DNA from: JAGVDM01 sp964642315
Lineage (GTDB): Bacteria; Patescibacteriota; Gracilibacteria; Peribacterales; Peribacteraceae
Length of the DNA stretch: 64,000 bases
Assembly (NCBI GenBank): GCA_964642315.1
Contig: CAZXOG010000001.1
Span: 372,001 to 436,000, forward strand
Reading direction: 5' to 3'
Part shown: positions 41,049-50,303 of the stretch, piece after piece
Position numbering within the stretch: position 1 is the stretch's first letter
Layout of the letters: the number at the start of each line of letters is the position of its first letter
Notes under the pieces: generated by a model
What the model saw: the letters and a program-made list of their open reading frames with translations, nothing else
The model's database searches: none
Told to the model about the DNA's origin: nothing
Position numbers and translations under genes: made by a program

Positions 41049-43691
41049 TCATCCCGCAGGCTTGCATCCGCAGCCGCAGTCGCCGTGGAATGCCGTCTTC
41101 CCGTCTGAGCAGGTGAAGCGAATGGAGGCGCATGTCTCGGTGTCGGTCGAGATGTATACCACGCCTTCTGATCCCGCAGCAGGGCAGGAGCTCTCGTCTC
41201 CGAACTGCCCGGTGCCCGCATACCGCGTGCCGCCCTCGTACGTGAGCGCATCGAGCAGATGGCTCTGCACGCCCTCGTCGGAAACGGTGAGGAGAGAATC
41301 GTCAATCCGCACGATGCGCGAAATATCCTTTCCCCAGAAGGAGCTGCCGGACTTCAGGTAGTCCTCATCGGAGTAATGCGTGATCCGCCCGAGTTCGTCG
41401 AAGCCATCCTGCAAGGTGAGCCGGTACACCAGAGCCCCCTGGAACACGGCCTCGCCGTACGCACTCGGATCCTGTGGATTTGCTCCACCGGGGATCTCGT
41501 TCACGCGCACGGGGAATGCGAGGAGGTTGCGCTCGCGGTCGAAGAGGAGCGCCTTGTGGTCATGGAGGAGCGGGCTCTCCGTGCCGCGGTCGCCGATCGT
41601 CACCTTTGCGAGCTCCTGCGGATGCTCGACATCCGACACATCGAAGAGCGCGACCTTCATGCCCTGGTACCAGGCGAAGTCCTCGGTGTCCTTCGCGGGG
41701 ACGGCTTCCTTGCCGAAGCCGAGGATGTGCGTGGCATCGTACGGGTGCAGGTAATCGCTGTATCCCGGAATTTTGAGTTTCCCGAGAATCTTCGGCTGCG
41801 CGGGATCTGACGTATCGAACACGAAGAGCGGATCGGTGTTCTTGAACGTCACCATGTACGCGCGGTCGCCGAGGAATCGCGTGGAGTAAATCTGCTCGCC
41901 CGGAGCGATGTTCTCAATCGAGCCGAGAACCTTGAGGTCCATCCCGAGCACGTAGAGGTTGTTCGAGGAAGGAGCCCTGCTGTCCCACATCTGCCCGACA
42001 GTCGTCGCGATGCGGAAGGTGTCGCCGTGCTCATCCATGGAGAACTGGTTCTGGATGCGCCCGGGCACTGTGCCCTGTGTGGCAAGTTCCACACCGTCAT
42101 CCTTCACGGCGAAACGGTACACCGTGGTTTGCTCCTTGCTGGAACTCTCGCCAGCGCGCCAGACGTACGACCATTCGGTGTTGGCGACGTAGAGGTTCTT
42201 GAGGGACATGTAGACGTTCTGCGCGTTCCCAAGGATGCTTGTGATCTCCACCTCCTTGCCGGTGTCGCGGGTGGGAACCACGGCGACAATCAGGTACTGC
42301 GGCGAGGGGACGTGTGGCAGGATCGTCACGTCAATGCACCGGCCGATCGGCCGCTCCGCATTCCCATCTTTGGAATCCTGGAACAGCGGGAGGATGTCCT
42401 CTTCGGTTGTTTCCGCGAGAGGGCGGACGATCGGATGGAGCGACTGGTTCATCACGAGGTAGAGCGAGCCGCCGATGGTACGGGAGGAAACCTGCGATCC
42501 CTCGAACGAGAGCGTGCGCTGCACCGCGGGGTTTGCCGGGGTCGACACGTCGACGATGGCCACCTCGGTGCGTGGGCTGTAGGAAGGGTACGGCATGATG
42601 CCCATCATTTTCTGGAAGAGCGGCACCGGGCGATCGGCGGTGCGGTACGCGCTGCCGACAACCACGAGACGGCTTCCGTCGATGTAGACCTGCTCGGGCG
42701 TGAAGGAATCGCTGTCATTGAATGTCACGTGGCCAATCACCGCCATGGCGTCCGCCGGGCGCGCCTTGACAATGGTCACCTCGCCGCTGCGCACCACGTA
42801 GAGGAACGTGCCGTCGGTCTTCACGATGTCTCCCTCATCGACGCCCTCTACCTGGATGTTCGTGCGGGAGAAGTCAGCATCGCCTGTGGGAGCAGGGCCT
42901 TCCGCAGCGGATTCTTCTGCCTCGCGAGCCATCGGCGCCGCAACGCCGCCCACGGTCATATCCATGAGCATCTCCTTGTTGCGCATGGAACCGTACGCGG
43001 CTGCGGATTCCTGCGAGAACGCGCCGATATCCGCGCAGGACCGCGCGGTTTGCGGCGCGCTCGCTGCGAGGTTCACGCCGATCTCCGGGTACTTCACGTT
43101 GAGGTATCCCTTGCTCTCCTGATCGGTGCGGCCGTCGGCGAGCCGCCACATCATCTCCGCCATTTCTCCGCGCGTAATCAGCCGGTCGAGCGCGCTGATG
43201 CTCGGCGGAATCGCTCGGGAGGCTTCCAGCGCCCGAACGTACCCTTCGTACCACTCGGCGCCGTCTTCGATGTCCTGCCCGAAGGCGACGGCGATGATTT
43301 TTCCGGCCTCGACGAACGTGATCTGCTGCGAGGGCTTGAAAGTCCCGTCGGGGTAGCCGGCGACAATCCCTTCCTCCTTCGCGGTGCAGACGTACGGGGC
43401 GAACCATTCATCGCGGACATCGGGGAAGCACCGGCTACCGGAGAACTCCTGCTCGGCGCCGCGGCCCTCGAGGACGATCTTCAGGAATTCGGCGCGGTTG
43501 ATGGTGCTGAGCGGCTTGAAAGTGCCATCGTCGTACCCTTCTAGGACGCCGCGCTCCTGCAGCGCTGCAATCGCCTCGCTGTAGGCGGTCTTCCCGGGGG
43601 TCACGTCGGTGAACCCACTTGCGAGTAGCGGGATCGCCAGCGCGCCCGCGCTGAGTGCGGCGAGGAATTTCGGCAGGGAAGAGCGTTCCAT
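41049..43691 (-). CDS. secreted SLH protein with C-terminal beta-propeller (COG4880-like)
   Basis: 880 aa. Signal peptide 1-25, then three SLH units (FTDVTPGKTAYSEAIAALQE ... GYDDGTFKPLSTINRAEFL; CFPDVRDEWFAPYVCTAKEE; a third to about 190). From about 255 to 860 there is a large domain of the kind annotated as secreted proteins with a beta-propeller distantly related to WD40 (EGVDEGDIVKTDGTFLYVV, IVDVSTPANPAVQRTL, LFVFDTSDPAQPKILGKL, ALFDVSDVEHPQELAKV). The last 20 residues carry clustered Cys (DCGCGCKP). Probably cell-wall-bound; ligand unknown. The ATG at 43691 follows a long C/T leader (TTTCCCCTCTTCCGT). Confidence 0.83.
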   Translation of the reverse strand: MERSSLPKFLAALSAGALAIPLLASGFTDVTPGKTAYSEAIAALQERGVLEGYDDGTFKPLSTINRAEFLKIVLEGRGAEQEFSGSRCFPDVRDEWFAPYVCTAKEEGIVAGYPDGTFKPSQQITFVEAGKIIAVAFGQDIEDGAEWYEGYVRALEASRAIPPSISALDRLITRGEMAEMMWRLADGRTDQESKGYLNVKYPEIGVNLAASAPQTARSCADIGAFSQESAAAYGSMRNKEMLMDMTVGGVAAPMAREAEESAAEGPAPTGDADFSRTNIQVEGVDEGDIVKTDGTFLYVVRSGEVTIVKARPADAMAVIGHVTFNDSDSFTPEQVYIDGSRLVVVGSAYRTADRPVPLFQKMMGIMPYPSYSPRTEVAIVDVSTPANPAVQRTLSFEGSQVSSRTIGGSLYLVMNQSLHPIVRPLAETTEEDILPLFQDSKDGNAERPIGRCIDVTILPHVPSPQYLIVAVVPTRDTGKEVEITSILGNAQNVYMSLKNLYVANTEWSYVWRAGESSSKEQTTVYRFAVKDDGVELATQGTVPGRIQNQFSMDEHGDTFRIATTVGQMWDSRAPSSNNLYVLGMDLKVLGSIENIAPGEQIYSTRFLGDRAYMVTFKNTDPLFVFDTSDPAQPKILGKLKIPGYSDYLHPYDATHILGFGKEAVPAKDTEDFAWYQGMKVALFDVSDVEHPQELAKVTIGDRGTESPLLHDHKALLFDRERNLLAFPVRVNEIPGGANPQDPSAYGEAVFQGALVYRLTLQDGFDELGRITHYSDEDYLKSGSSFWGKDISRIVRIDDSLLTVSDEGVQSHLLDALTYEGGTRYAGTGQFGDESSCPAAGSEGVVYISTDTETCASIRFTCSDGKTAFHGDCGCGCKPAG

Positions 43692-43793
43692 ACGGAAGAG
43701 GGGAAAGACAGAGAGAACTACGACAGTATTCCGTTTTGGTAACAGCGGCGCACTTGCTTCGCGGTGCGCATTCGGGTCTGACACGCTGCATTC

Positions 43794-44321
43794 CTACCGG
43801 CGGCGCAGGATGCCCCACAGGTTCCGGTACGTTTTCGCGGTGGTGTCGACGACTGTTTCCGCTGGCGGTGGGACAGGCGCCGCGGCCTCTTGTGGTTCGT
43901 CCATGCCGGGAGCAGCTGGTTCCACCCGTGTCCCTTTAAGCAGGTAGCGGCTCCTGCTTGCTGTCGTGATAATGAAACTCCCATCGCTCATTTCCTCGAT
44001 TTTCATCACCGCGCTTGTGTGGAAGGTGCGCAGCGCATTCTGCCCATAGCCGTCGCTCATGAAGAAGAGCTGCTCGCCTATGCGCGCCCCGTGCGTCATG
44101 CCGAAGAGGAGATCTGTTTCCTCCGGGCACTCCGGATCCTCTGCGGTGAGCTTTTGCAGCACGCCGTCCGTGCCGATATCCACGGTGCCGTTCTGCTCGT
44201 GGCGGACAACGCCGACCATGCCGGTGCTCTTGAGCGTGCGGATGACGGTGGGGGTTTCGCGCGGCGACTCCGCGGCGAGAGGGGGGTGATGATCCTGTTG
44301 CTTGTCCGGCATCATGTCCAT
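43794..44321 (-). CDS. hypothetical protein, 175 aa
   Basis: No family recognised. A central beta-rich segment (TGMVGVVRHEQNGTVDIGTD ... SFIITTASRSRYLLKG) is flanked by a disordered N-terminus and a Pro/Ala-rich C-terminus ending NLWGILRRR. No signal peptide. The start is fixed by TTGCTC-16-TAGCCT ending 6 nt before the ATG at 44321. It lies immediately downstream of the groEL terminator. Confidence 0.6.
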   Translation of the reverse strand: MDMMPDKQQDHHPPLAAESPRETPTVIRTLKSTGMVGVVRHEQNGTVDIGTDGVLQKLTAEDPECPEETDLLFGMTHGARIGEQLFFMSDGYGQNALRTFHTSAVMKIEEMSDGSFIITTASRSRYLLKGTRVEPAAPGMDEPQEAAAPVPPPAETVVDTTAKTYRNLWGILRRR

Positions 44322-44327
44322 GAGTGC

Positions 44328-44355
44328 AGGCTACTCGGCTGCGAAGCCGGAGCAA
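44328..44355 (-). promoter_or_regulatory. promoter of the 175-aa gene
   Basis: Minus strand TTGCTC (44350-44355), 16-nt spacer, TAGCCT (44328-44333), 6 nt to the ATG. Its -35 sits next to the U tract of the groEL terminator. Confidence 0.55.
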
Positions 44356-44383
44356 GAAAAGAGCCCCCGGGATCGGGAGCTCT
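44350..44383 (-). terminator. intrinsic terminator of groES-groEL
   Basis: Minus strand AGAGCTCCCG (44374-44383) pairs with CGGGGGCTCT (44360-44369), a 10-bp stem with one wobble and a 4-nt loop, followed by TTTTCTT. This is a classic rho-independent terminator 24 nt past the groEL stop. Confidence 0.9.
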
Positions 44384-44407
44384 TTCCTCTTCGTCGCTTC
44401 GTTGAGC

Positions 44408-46039
44408 TTAGAAATCCATACCTTCCATCCCGCCGCCGGGCATGGGAGGCATCTTGGATTCCTTCTTCGGCAATTCCGCAACAGCGACTTCCAGCGTGAG
44501 GAACATGGAAGCGACCGATGCGGCGTTCTCCAGTGCGGAGCGCGTCACCTTCTTGGGGTCGATGATCATGGCCTTCACCAGATCCTCGTACGTGCCGTTC
44601 ATGGCGTTGTAGCCCTCGGCGCCCTTCTTCTGCAGGACTTTCTCCACCACCACCTTGCCGGCGTCGCCCGCGTTGTTGGCGATGTTGACGAGCGGGGAGA
44701 GGAGTGCGGCCTTCACAATGTCGATGCCGACCTGCTCATCCTTATTCGTGGCCTTGGCCTTCTCGAGCGCGGGAAGCGTGCGCAGGTACGCAACGCCGCC
44801 GCCCGGGAGGATGCCTTCCTCCGCTGCGGCACGCGTGGCCGAGAGCGCATCTTCCACGCGGTGCTGTCGCTCTTTCTGCTCCACCTCTGTGGCCGCGCCG
44901 ACCTTGATGACGGCGACGCCGCCGGACATCTTTGCGAGGCGTTCCTGGAGCTTCTCGCGATCGAAATCGGATTTCGTTGTTTCGAGCTGCGCCTTGATCT
45001 GGTTCACGCGGGTCGCGATGTCTTTCTTGTCGCCGCCGCCATCCACGATGAGCGTGGCATCCTTCGTCGCGACGACGCGGCGCGCGGTGCCGAGATCCGC
45101 GAGCGTCGCATTCTCCAGCTTGAGGCCCACCTCCTCCGAGATCACGCGGCCGCCAGTGAGCACCGCGATGTCCTTGAGGATTTCCTTGCGGCGGTCGCCG
45201 AAGGCCGGGGCTTTCACGGCAAGCGTGCTGAACGTGCCGCGGAGCTTGTTCACCACGAGTGTGGCGAGCGCCTCGCCTTCCACGTTCTCCGCAATGATGA
45301 CGATCTCCTTGCGGCCCTTCTGCGCGAGCTGCTCGAGGAGCGGCAGAATTTCCTGAATGGAGCCGATCTTCTTATCCGTGATGAGGATGGATGCGTTCTG
45401 GAAGACCGCCTCCATGCGCTGCGTGTCTGTGATGAAGTACGGCGAGATGTAGCCATTGTCGAACTGCATCCCTTCCACGTACTCCTTCTCAATGCCGAGT
45501 GTCTGGCCGGCTTCCACGGTGACGACGCCGTCCTTGCCGACTTCGTCGATCACCTCCGCAATGACGCTCCCGATCTCCTCATCCTGCGCGGAGATGGTGG
45601 CGACCGCTTTGTACTCTTCCTTCATTTTCACATCCTTCTTCATCTTGTTGAGTTCCGCGACGACAATCTCCACGGCTTTGTCGATGCCGCGTTTGATGGA
45701 GATGGCGTTTGAGCCGGATGTGATGTGCTTGAGGCCTTCCTCCATGATCGCGTGGGCGAGAACCGTGGCCGTCGTGGTGCCGTCACCCGCGGCGTCGTTC
45801 GTCTTCGTGGCAGCCTCCTTTACGAGTTGTGCGCCCATGTTCTCGAACTTGTCCTCGAGCTCGATTTCCTTGGCGACCGTGACGCCGTCCTTCGTGACGG
45901 TTGGGGCGCCGTAGCTCTTCTCGAGGAGCACGTTCCGGCCCTTGGGGCCCATGGTGGAACGAACAGCTTCCGCGAGCTTGGAGACTCCCTTGAGGATCTT
46001 CTCGCGGGCGTCGTTGCCGAAGATGAGTTGCTTAGCCAT
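44408..46039 (-). CDS. groEL: chaperonin GroEL (Hsp60)
   Basis: 543 aa. ATP-driven folding chamber. It starts AKQLIFGNDAREKILKGV; nucleotide site DAAGDGTTTATVLA (about 86-99); intermediate-domain hinge GGVAVIKVGAATEVE; it ends in the Gly/Met tail MPGGGMEGMDF. Second gene of the groES-groEL operon, 42 nt after groES. The intergenic leader is C/T rich (TTTTTCCTCCCCCGCATCACT before the ATG) with no Shine-Dalgarno sequence, even though it is internal to an operon. Confidence 0.98.
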   Translation of the reverse strand: MAKQLIFGNDAREKILKGVSKLAEAVRSTMGPKGRNVLLEKSYGAPTVTKDGVTVAKEIELEDKFENMGAQLVKEAATKTNDAAGDGTTTATVLAHAIMEEGLKHITSGSNAISIKRGIDKAVEIVVAELNKMKKDVKMKEEYKAVATISAQDEEIGSVIAEVIDEVGKDGVVTVEAGQTLGIEKEYVEGMQFDNGYISPYFITDTQRMEAVFQNASILITDKKIGSIQEILPLLEQLAQKGRKEIVIIAENVEGEALATLVVNKLRGTFSTLAVKAPAFGDRRKEILKDIAVLTGGRVISEEVGLKLENATLADLGTARRVVATKDATLIVDGGGDKKDIATRVNQIKAQLETTKSDFDREKLQERLAKMSGGVAVIKVGAATEVEQKERQHRVEDALSATRAAAEEGILPGGGVAYLRTLPALEKAKATNKDEQVGIDIVKAALLSPLVNIANNAGDAGKVVVEKVLQKKGAEGYNAMNGTYEDLVKAMIIDPKKVTRSALENAASVASMFLTLEVAVAELPKKESKMPPMPGGGMEGMDF

Positions 46040-46081
46040 AGTGATGCGGGGGAGGAAAAATGAGGGGGGAATGGGTGTGGT

Positions 46082-46408
46082 TTACGCAACCTTCCCGAGG
46101 ATGGAATCCAAATGGAGGATCTTCACTTCGACGTCCTTTCCGCTCTTATCCTTGAGCTTGACGTCGTCGCCGGCGTACTTGCCGAAGAGCACCTTGTCGC
46201 CGACCTTGAGAAAGTCCTGCGGGTTGGCGCAATCCTTGCCGATGCCGCCTTTGCCGAGGGCGATGACGACGCCCTCCTGCGGTTTATCCTTGTCGGCGGT
46301 ATCCGGAATGACGATGCCGGATGCGGTAACCTGTTCCTGCTCCATCGGACGGACGACGACGCGGTCGCCGAGGGGCGCGATCTTCACGGCGAGATCGGTA
46401 GCTGCCAT
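46082..46408 (-). CDS. groES: co-chaperonin GroES
   Basis: 108 aa, slightly longer than the usual 95. Caps GroEL. Typical segments are IAPLGDRVVVRPMEQEQVTA, the mobile loop TASGIVIPDTADKDKPQEG, VLFGKYAGDDVKL and the C-terminal VKILHLDSILGKV. Under a strong promoter overlapped by a CIRCE operator. The leader of about 80 nt ends CTTCCCCTCTTCCCGTT before the ATG, another C/U-rich initiation region. Confidence 0.98.
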   Translation of the reverse strand: MAATDLAVKIAPLGDRVVVRPMEQEQVTASGIVIPDTADKDKPQEGVVIALGKGGIGKDCANPQDFLKVGDKVLFGKYAGDDVKLKDKSGKDVEVKILHLDSILGKVA

Positions 46409-46483
46409 AACGGGAAGAGGGGAAGAGAAGTAGAAAGCGGTTGGATGCTTCCGCTGCGCGGTTTCACTCCGCCGGGAAGTCTG

Positions 46484-46510
46484 TTAGCAGTCGCAATTAT
46501 AGAGTGACAA
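46484..46510 (-). promoter_or_regulatory. CIRCE operator (HrcA-binding) of groESL
   Basis: Minus strand TTGTCACTC-N9-GACTGCTAA against the consensus TTAGCACTC-N9-GAGTGCTAA: 7/9 and 8/9 matches with exact 9-nt spacing. It covers the -10 box, so HrcA would block RNA polymerase. hrcA itself is not in the window. Confidence 0.88.
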
Positions 46511-46523
46511 TCACGAGCGTCAA
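46496..46523 (-). promoter_or_regulatory. promoter of groES-groEL
   Basis: Minus strand TTGACG (46518-46523), 16-nt spacer, perfect TATAAT (46496-46501). Confidence 0.88.
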
Positions 46524-46534
46524 GCGGATGCGGG

Positions 46535-49198
46535 TCAGCGCAGCAGCGCGCCGACGGATGTTCGGAAGCTGCGCACGCCAATGTCCGGGGAAAACTCCAT
46601 GGCTTTCGCAAGGAGGCTCGCGAGTTTTCCGCGCGTGATGGGCGAGAGGAGCGCAGTCGCATCGGTGGGGCCGATGAGGCCGTTCCGGATGGCGAACGCC
46701 GCGTACGGCTCGCCCCATTCGTACCCGGTGGGGAGCAGGCTGTTTTCGGCGGTGTAGCCATCCGGCACCGCCCCACTTGCCCGCAGCATGATTGCCAGTG
46801 CATCGAGGAGCGTCGCTCCGGCGAACGGCCGGGCGTTCCCCTCGGCATCACCTTGGACGATGCCCCACTCCGCCGCCGTCGTGAAAACGCGGACGGCTTC
46901 GTCGAGCGATGCGTCGCCGGATGCGGCCTGCGGCAGATCGGTGAAATGCGCGGGTTCCTGCGGAAAGGCTCCGGAAACCGGGATGCAGTTCGCCGCGAGC
47001 GCGCTGCGAAGCACCTCGGCGCGCGTTGCCGGATTCTCCGGCCGGAAGAGCCCATTCCCGCTGTCTGCGAGAACGGCATCACCCGTCGCGAGGACGAAGG
47101 TCTCCGTGAGGAGACCAACCGCAGCAGAGAGCGGGGATTGCGGGAGAATATCTCGGAACTGCCGCCGTCCAGCGGGATCGAACGCAAGGCATGCGTTGAC
47201 CGCTGGGGCGCGCTCCTCGCAGCTCAAACCCGGCGAGGGCGTGAGACTGCCAACCTGTGGGACAGGGGGATAGAAGAATTCCCGCGCGGCGAATTGCTGC
47301 GAGTGCAGATCGAGTTGAAAGACGTACGAGGCGATCGCCGGATCAGGATTGAGCGCCATGATGTTGAAGACAAGCGTGCTCAATGCGCCGCGGTCCATGG
47401 ATGCTGCTGGATCGAAGGAGCTGTCCACGAGGTGATTCGCGCGGGCGAAGAGGACGTACGGTTCGTACCACGAGGCTCCTGCGCCGGCGGTGAACCCTTT
47501 CGGCTGCGCGCCGGAAGCGCGAAGCAGCAGCGCGAGGATTTCCGCATTGTTCGCCTGTGCGAACGGCCGCGCGGTGCCATCCGGATATCCGGTGGCAACG
47601 CCGTGCCGAGCGGCAGTCGAGAAGATGCGTGCGAGAAAATCCTGTGCGGCGTCATCAGAGTGTCTGCCCGGGATATCCGTGAATCCCTGCCATGTGGCAG
47701 GGATGTCGTCATCAATCGGGATGCAGTTGGCGATGAGCGCGATCTTCACCACCTCGAGCCGGGAGGCGCTGCGATCAGGCTGGAACGGGAATGCGCCGCT
47801 CCGGAATTCCTGTTGCTGTTTGCCCGATGAGTGGTTGCCATGCCCGCTCACGATGTAGTCGCCGGTCAGGCGGATCTGCGTTTTCTTGAGCGCTTCGATG
47901 GATGGTGATGCCGGATGGCCGCCGATGTCGGTGAACGTGATCGGCCGATCGGGAACGAACTGGAAGCAGCTCTCCGTGCCGGAAAGCAGCGTGCGGTTGA
48001 TGAGCGCGTCGGGGATTGCACAGCCCTGTGCGTCGATACTGTTGGATACTTCATCAATGAGACCGCCGCCGTAGGCACCAGGGGCGAGTGCCGTGCCTGC
48101 GGTCGTCTCGGAGTCCGTCGTCCGCGTCGTCGTGCCTGCCGCGTTTCCGCTCGTGCCGGCTGTACTCGCCGACGGGCTGGTGCCCGCAGTGCCCGCGGCG
48201 CTGATCGCGGAGAGGACTATCGTCGTGCTATTCGTGCCGTTCTGCGCGTCGAGATCGGCAGCGGTGGCAACTGCCGCCGTGTTCTGTACGCTCGGCAGCG
48301 CGCGGGAGCCGATAGCGACGGTGATGGTGATCGGAGGGGGGATGGCTCCGGCGGCGATGTGTCCCTGGTGCAGGCACTCGATCGCCTGTCCCGCGATCGT
48401 GCATGCCCAATCTGTCCCGGCAACTGCGACGGGCGAAAGTCCGGATGGGAGTGTGTCGCTCACGGTCGTCAAGCCCACCGTCGGACCGGTTCCTACGTTG
48501 GTCACGGTGAGCGTGATCGCGGCGCGGCCGCCAACCGTGAAGGGGCCCTGCGCCTGCATGCTGATGGAGAGATCCGGCGTGACGTATCCGTACGTCACCG
48601 TTGCCGTTGCCGAGGCGGAGAGCGTGGATTCGGATTGGAGGTTCCCCGCGCCGTCGAAGCGGGAGACGCCTTCCGCGGAGAGCGGCAGATCAATCGTGCC
48701 CTCGCCGCTGAAGAGTGCCATGTCCGAAGCCGAGAGTGCGCCGAGATCGGCCGTACTCGTGCTCGTTGCGGCTATGCTGTAGGTTCCGCCGGAGTTTCCG
48801 GCAAAATCCACTGTTCCATCGAAGGCGGAGAATTCCCCGACCTTGGAATCTTCCGGTGCATGCGAGAGGAGCGCAGAACCATCCGGTCGCGTAAGCGTGA
48901 GTTCCGCGGCGAGATGGGAGGTGACGGTGCTCGGGGCGGGATCCACGCTCTCGACAGCGAGCGTGCCCTCGATGGTCGATGCGAGCGTGACGCTCACCGA
49001 TGTGAGCGTGCCCGATGCCGTAGGGAATTTGGGAAGGGGAATGCTCTGCGCCCAGTTGGTCTTCGTGAGGGGGATGACTGTCGTATAGGTGACGGTTTCT
49101 GCGTGCGCCGTTCCTGCGGAGATCGCGGAAACAATGCAGGCCAGCAGTGCAAGACACAGCATGATCGGCGCGTCTATCGCTGCGGGGAGGCGTCGCAT
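46535..49198 (-). CDS. large secreted S-layer-type protein (choice-of-anchor, DUF11 and SLH regions)
   Basis: 887 aa. Signal peptide about 1-33 (GTAHA-ETV). Residues 34-200 resemble a choice-of-anchor E type beta domain (TVIPLTKTNWAQSIPLPKF). Residues 208-320 look like a DUF11/CARDB-type beta sandwich (TLTVTNVGTGPTVGLTTVSD). A Thr/Ser/Ala linker (about 325-385) follows, then two blocks of SLH-like modules (about 475-640 and 690-870; FTDIPGRHSDDAAQDFLARI, GVATGYPDGTARPFAQ, GNGLFRPENPATRAEVLRSA, GVRSFRTSVGALL at the end). It is probably a major surface-layer or surface-anchored protein. A TTGCCC-18-TAGTGT promoter ends 9 nt before the ATG. Confidence 0.78.
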   Translation of the reverse strand: MRRLPAAIDAPIMLCLALLACIVSAISAGTAHAETVTYTTVIPLTKTNWAQSIPLPKFPTASGTLTSVSVTLASTIEGTLAVESVDPAPSTVTSHLAAELTLTRPDGSALLSHAPEDSKVGEFSAFDGTVDFAGNSGGTYSIAATSTSTADLGALSASDMALFSGEGTIDLPLSAEGVSRFDGAGNLQSESTLSASATATVTYGYVTPDLSISMQAQGPFTVGGRAAITLTVTNVGTGPTVGLTTVSDTLPSGLSPVAVAGTDWACTIAGQAIECLHQGHIAAGAIPPPITITVAIGSRALPSVQNTAAVATAADLDAQNGTNSTTIVLSAISAAGTAGTSPSASTAGTSGNAAGTTTRTTDSETTAGTALAPGAYGGGLIDEVSNSIDAQGCAIPDALINRTLLSGTESCFQFVPDRPITFTDIGGHPASPSIEALKKTQIRLTGDYIVSGHGNHSSGKQQQEFRSGAFPFQPDRSASRLEVVKIALIANCIPIDDDIPATWQGFTDIPGRHSDDAAQDFLARIFSTAARHGVATGYPDGTARPFAQANNAEILALLLRASGAQPKGFTAGAGASWYEPYVLFARANHLVDSSFDPAASMDRGALSTLVFNIMALNPDPAIASYVFQLDLHSQQFAAREFFYPPVPQVGSLTPSPGLSCEERAPAVNACLAFDPAGRRQFRDILPQSPLSAAVGLLTETFVLATGDAVLADSGNGLFRPENPATRAEVLRSALAANCIPVSGAFPQEPAHFTDLPQAASGDASLDEAVRVFTTAAEWGIVQGDAEGNARPFAGATLLDALAIMLRASGAVPDGYTAENSLLPTGYEWGEPYAAFAIRNGLIGPTDATALLSPITRGKLASLLAKAMEFSPDIGVRSFRTSVGALLR

Positions 49199-49207
49199 GA
49201 TAGGGAT

Positions 49208-49237
49208 ACACTAGAGTGACGCCGGCCGCAGGGGCAA
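49208..49237 (-). promoter_or_regulatory. promoter of the 887-aa S-layer-type protein
   Basis: Minus strand TTGCCC (49232-49237), 18-nt spacer, TAGTGT (49208-49213), 9 nt to the ATG at 49198. Confidence 0.55.
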
Positions 49238-49250
49238 GCGTGCCCCGTTC

Positions 49251-50213
49251 CTATGCCGCTGCCATTGCGTGCTGTTCGATGAATTGCAGGGGATGCACCG
49301 TCCGTGCGGCGGCTTCCTCCGGCGTGGGCATGCGGGCAGGCCAGTAGTGCGTGAACGTGCCGGGCTTCCCGCGGTCAATCTGCAAGTGGAGGTGTGGCGC
49401 GGTTGCGGCACCGGTCATACCCGCCAGTCCGATGATCTCTCCCGGGGCAACCTGATCGCCGACGACGGCCATGCTGTTGCTCAGGTGCCCGTAGACCGAA
49501 AAGAACGTGCCTTCCCCCGGCAGTCTGTGCTCGATCACGACATAGGTGCCCATGGTTCTGTTCTGCCCGACCATGTGCACGCGGCCGCCGCCGATCGCGC
49601 TGATTGGCGTGCCGGCTGCGAGCTTAAGATCAATGCCGGCGTGCGAACCCGTGAATTCCCCGGCATCGAGGTCGTATGCCCCGAAGAAACGCGTGGAGTA
49701 GTAGAGCTTCGCGGTGAGCGCGGAGAGATTTGCCTTCCTGTTGCCGAGCATGTTCTCGATCGGCTTCGTGAGCACGGCGAGATCGTACGGAGGGACGGGG
49801 ACGAAATCCTGTTCCTGCATTTGCGGGAATGTCCTGTTCCATTCGGCGGGATTCTCCATACAGCCCCAGTCCGGCACGCGTTCCACGGGTTGCACGGCAA
49901 AACCGAATGCCGGGAATGTTTTCTTCTCCTCCTGGAGAACTGATGCCGCAACAGGTATGCGTTGTTTCCCCTTCTGCACGGCGCGGGGTGCCGAGAGGGG
50001 ATTCTCCGGTGCAGCGGGGAGGATTGCGGCAGGGGCAGGGGAGGATGGCCGGCCGCTCATGAGGGAGAGCAGGCGGCTCAGTTCACGGTTTCCGAGCCCG
50101 AGAAGCGTGATGATAAGAGCGAAGCTTGCGATGCCGCTCACGAGTGTCTTGCGCCATTCACGGCGCAGCCAATCACGTTCGGTGTTTGTGGATGGTGTGT
50201 GTGTTTCGCCCAC
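49251..50213 (-). CDS. M23-family peptidoglycan endopeptidase, membrane anchored
   Basis: 320 aa. One membrane helix (about 25-42, LVSGIASFALIITLLGLG) and a linker to about 150 precede a LytM/M23 domain. The zinc ligands are His191 and Asp195 in HAGIDLKL and the HLHLQI pair (about 274-276), with GHLSNSMAVVGDQVAPGEII between. It cuts peptide cross-links in the cell wall; with the active site intact it may act in growth or division. The start is a GTG at 50213; the nearest upstream signal is a perfect TATAAT (minus strand, 50236-50241), giving a leader of about 16-20 nt. Confidence 0.88.
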   Translation of the reverse strand: MGETHTPSTNTERDWLRREWRKTLVSGIASFALIITLLGLGNRELSRLLSLMSGRPSSPAPAAILPAAPENPLSAPRAVQKGKQRIPVAASVLQEEKKTFPAFGFAVQPVERVPDWGCMENPAEWNRTFPQMQEQDFVPVPPYDLAVLTKPIENMLGNRKANLSALTAKLYYSTRFFGAYDLDAGEFTGSHAGIDLKLAAGTPISAIGGGRVHMVGQNRTMGTYVVIEHRLPGEGTFFSVYGHLSNSMAVVGDQVAPGEIIGLAGMTGAATAPHLHLQIDRGKPGTFTHYWPARMPTPEEAAARTVHPLQFIEQHAMAAA

Positions 50214-50303
50214 GTCGGATTTTGGACTAAAGACAATTATAACATATTCCTAAGGATAAGTACATATCCTGGAAACAAGGAAAACGCTCAGGGAAGCAGG
50301 AAT

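Noticed and set aside
41049..43691. Dipeptidyl peptidase or quinoprotein enzyme assignment for the beta-propeller protein
   Set aside because: No catalytic triad or cofactor motif is visible; only propeller-like repeats and SLH units support an annotation.
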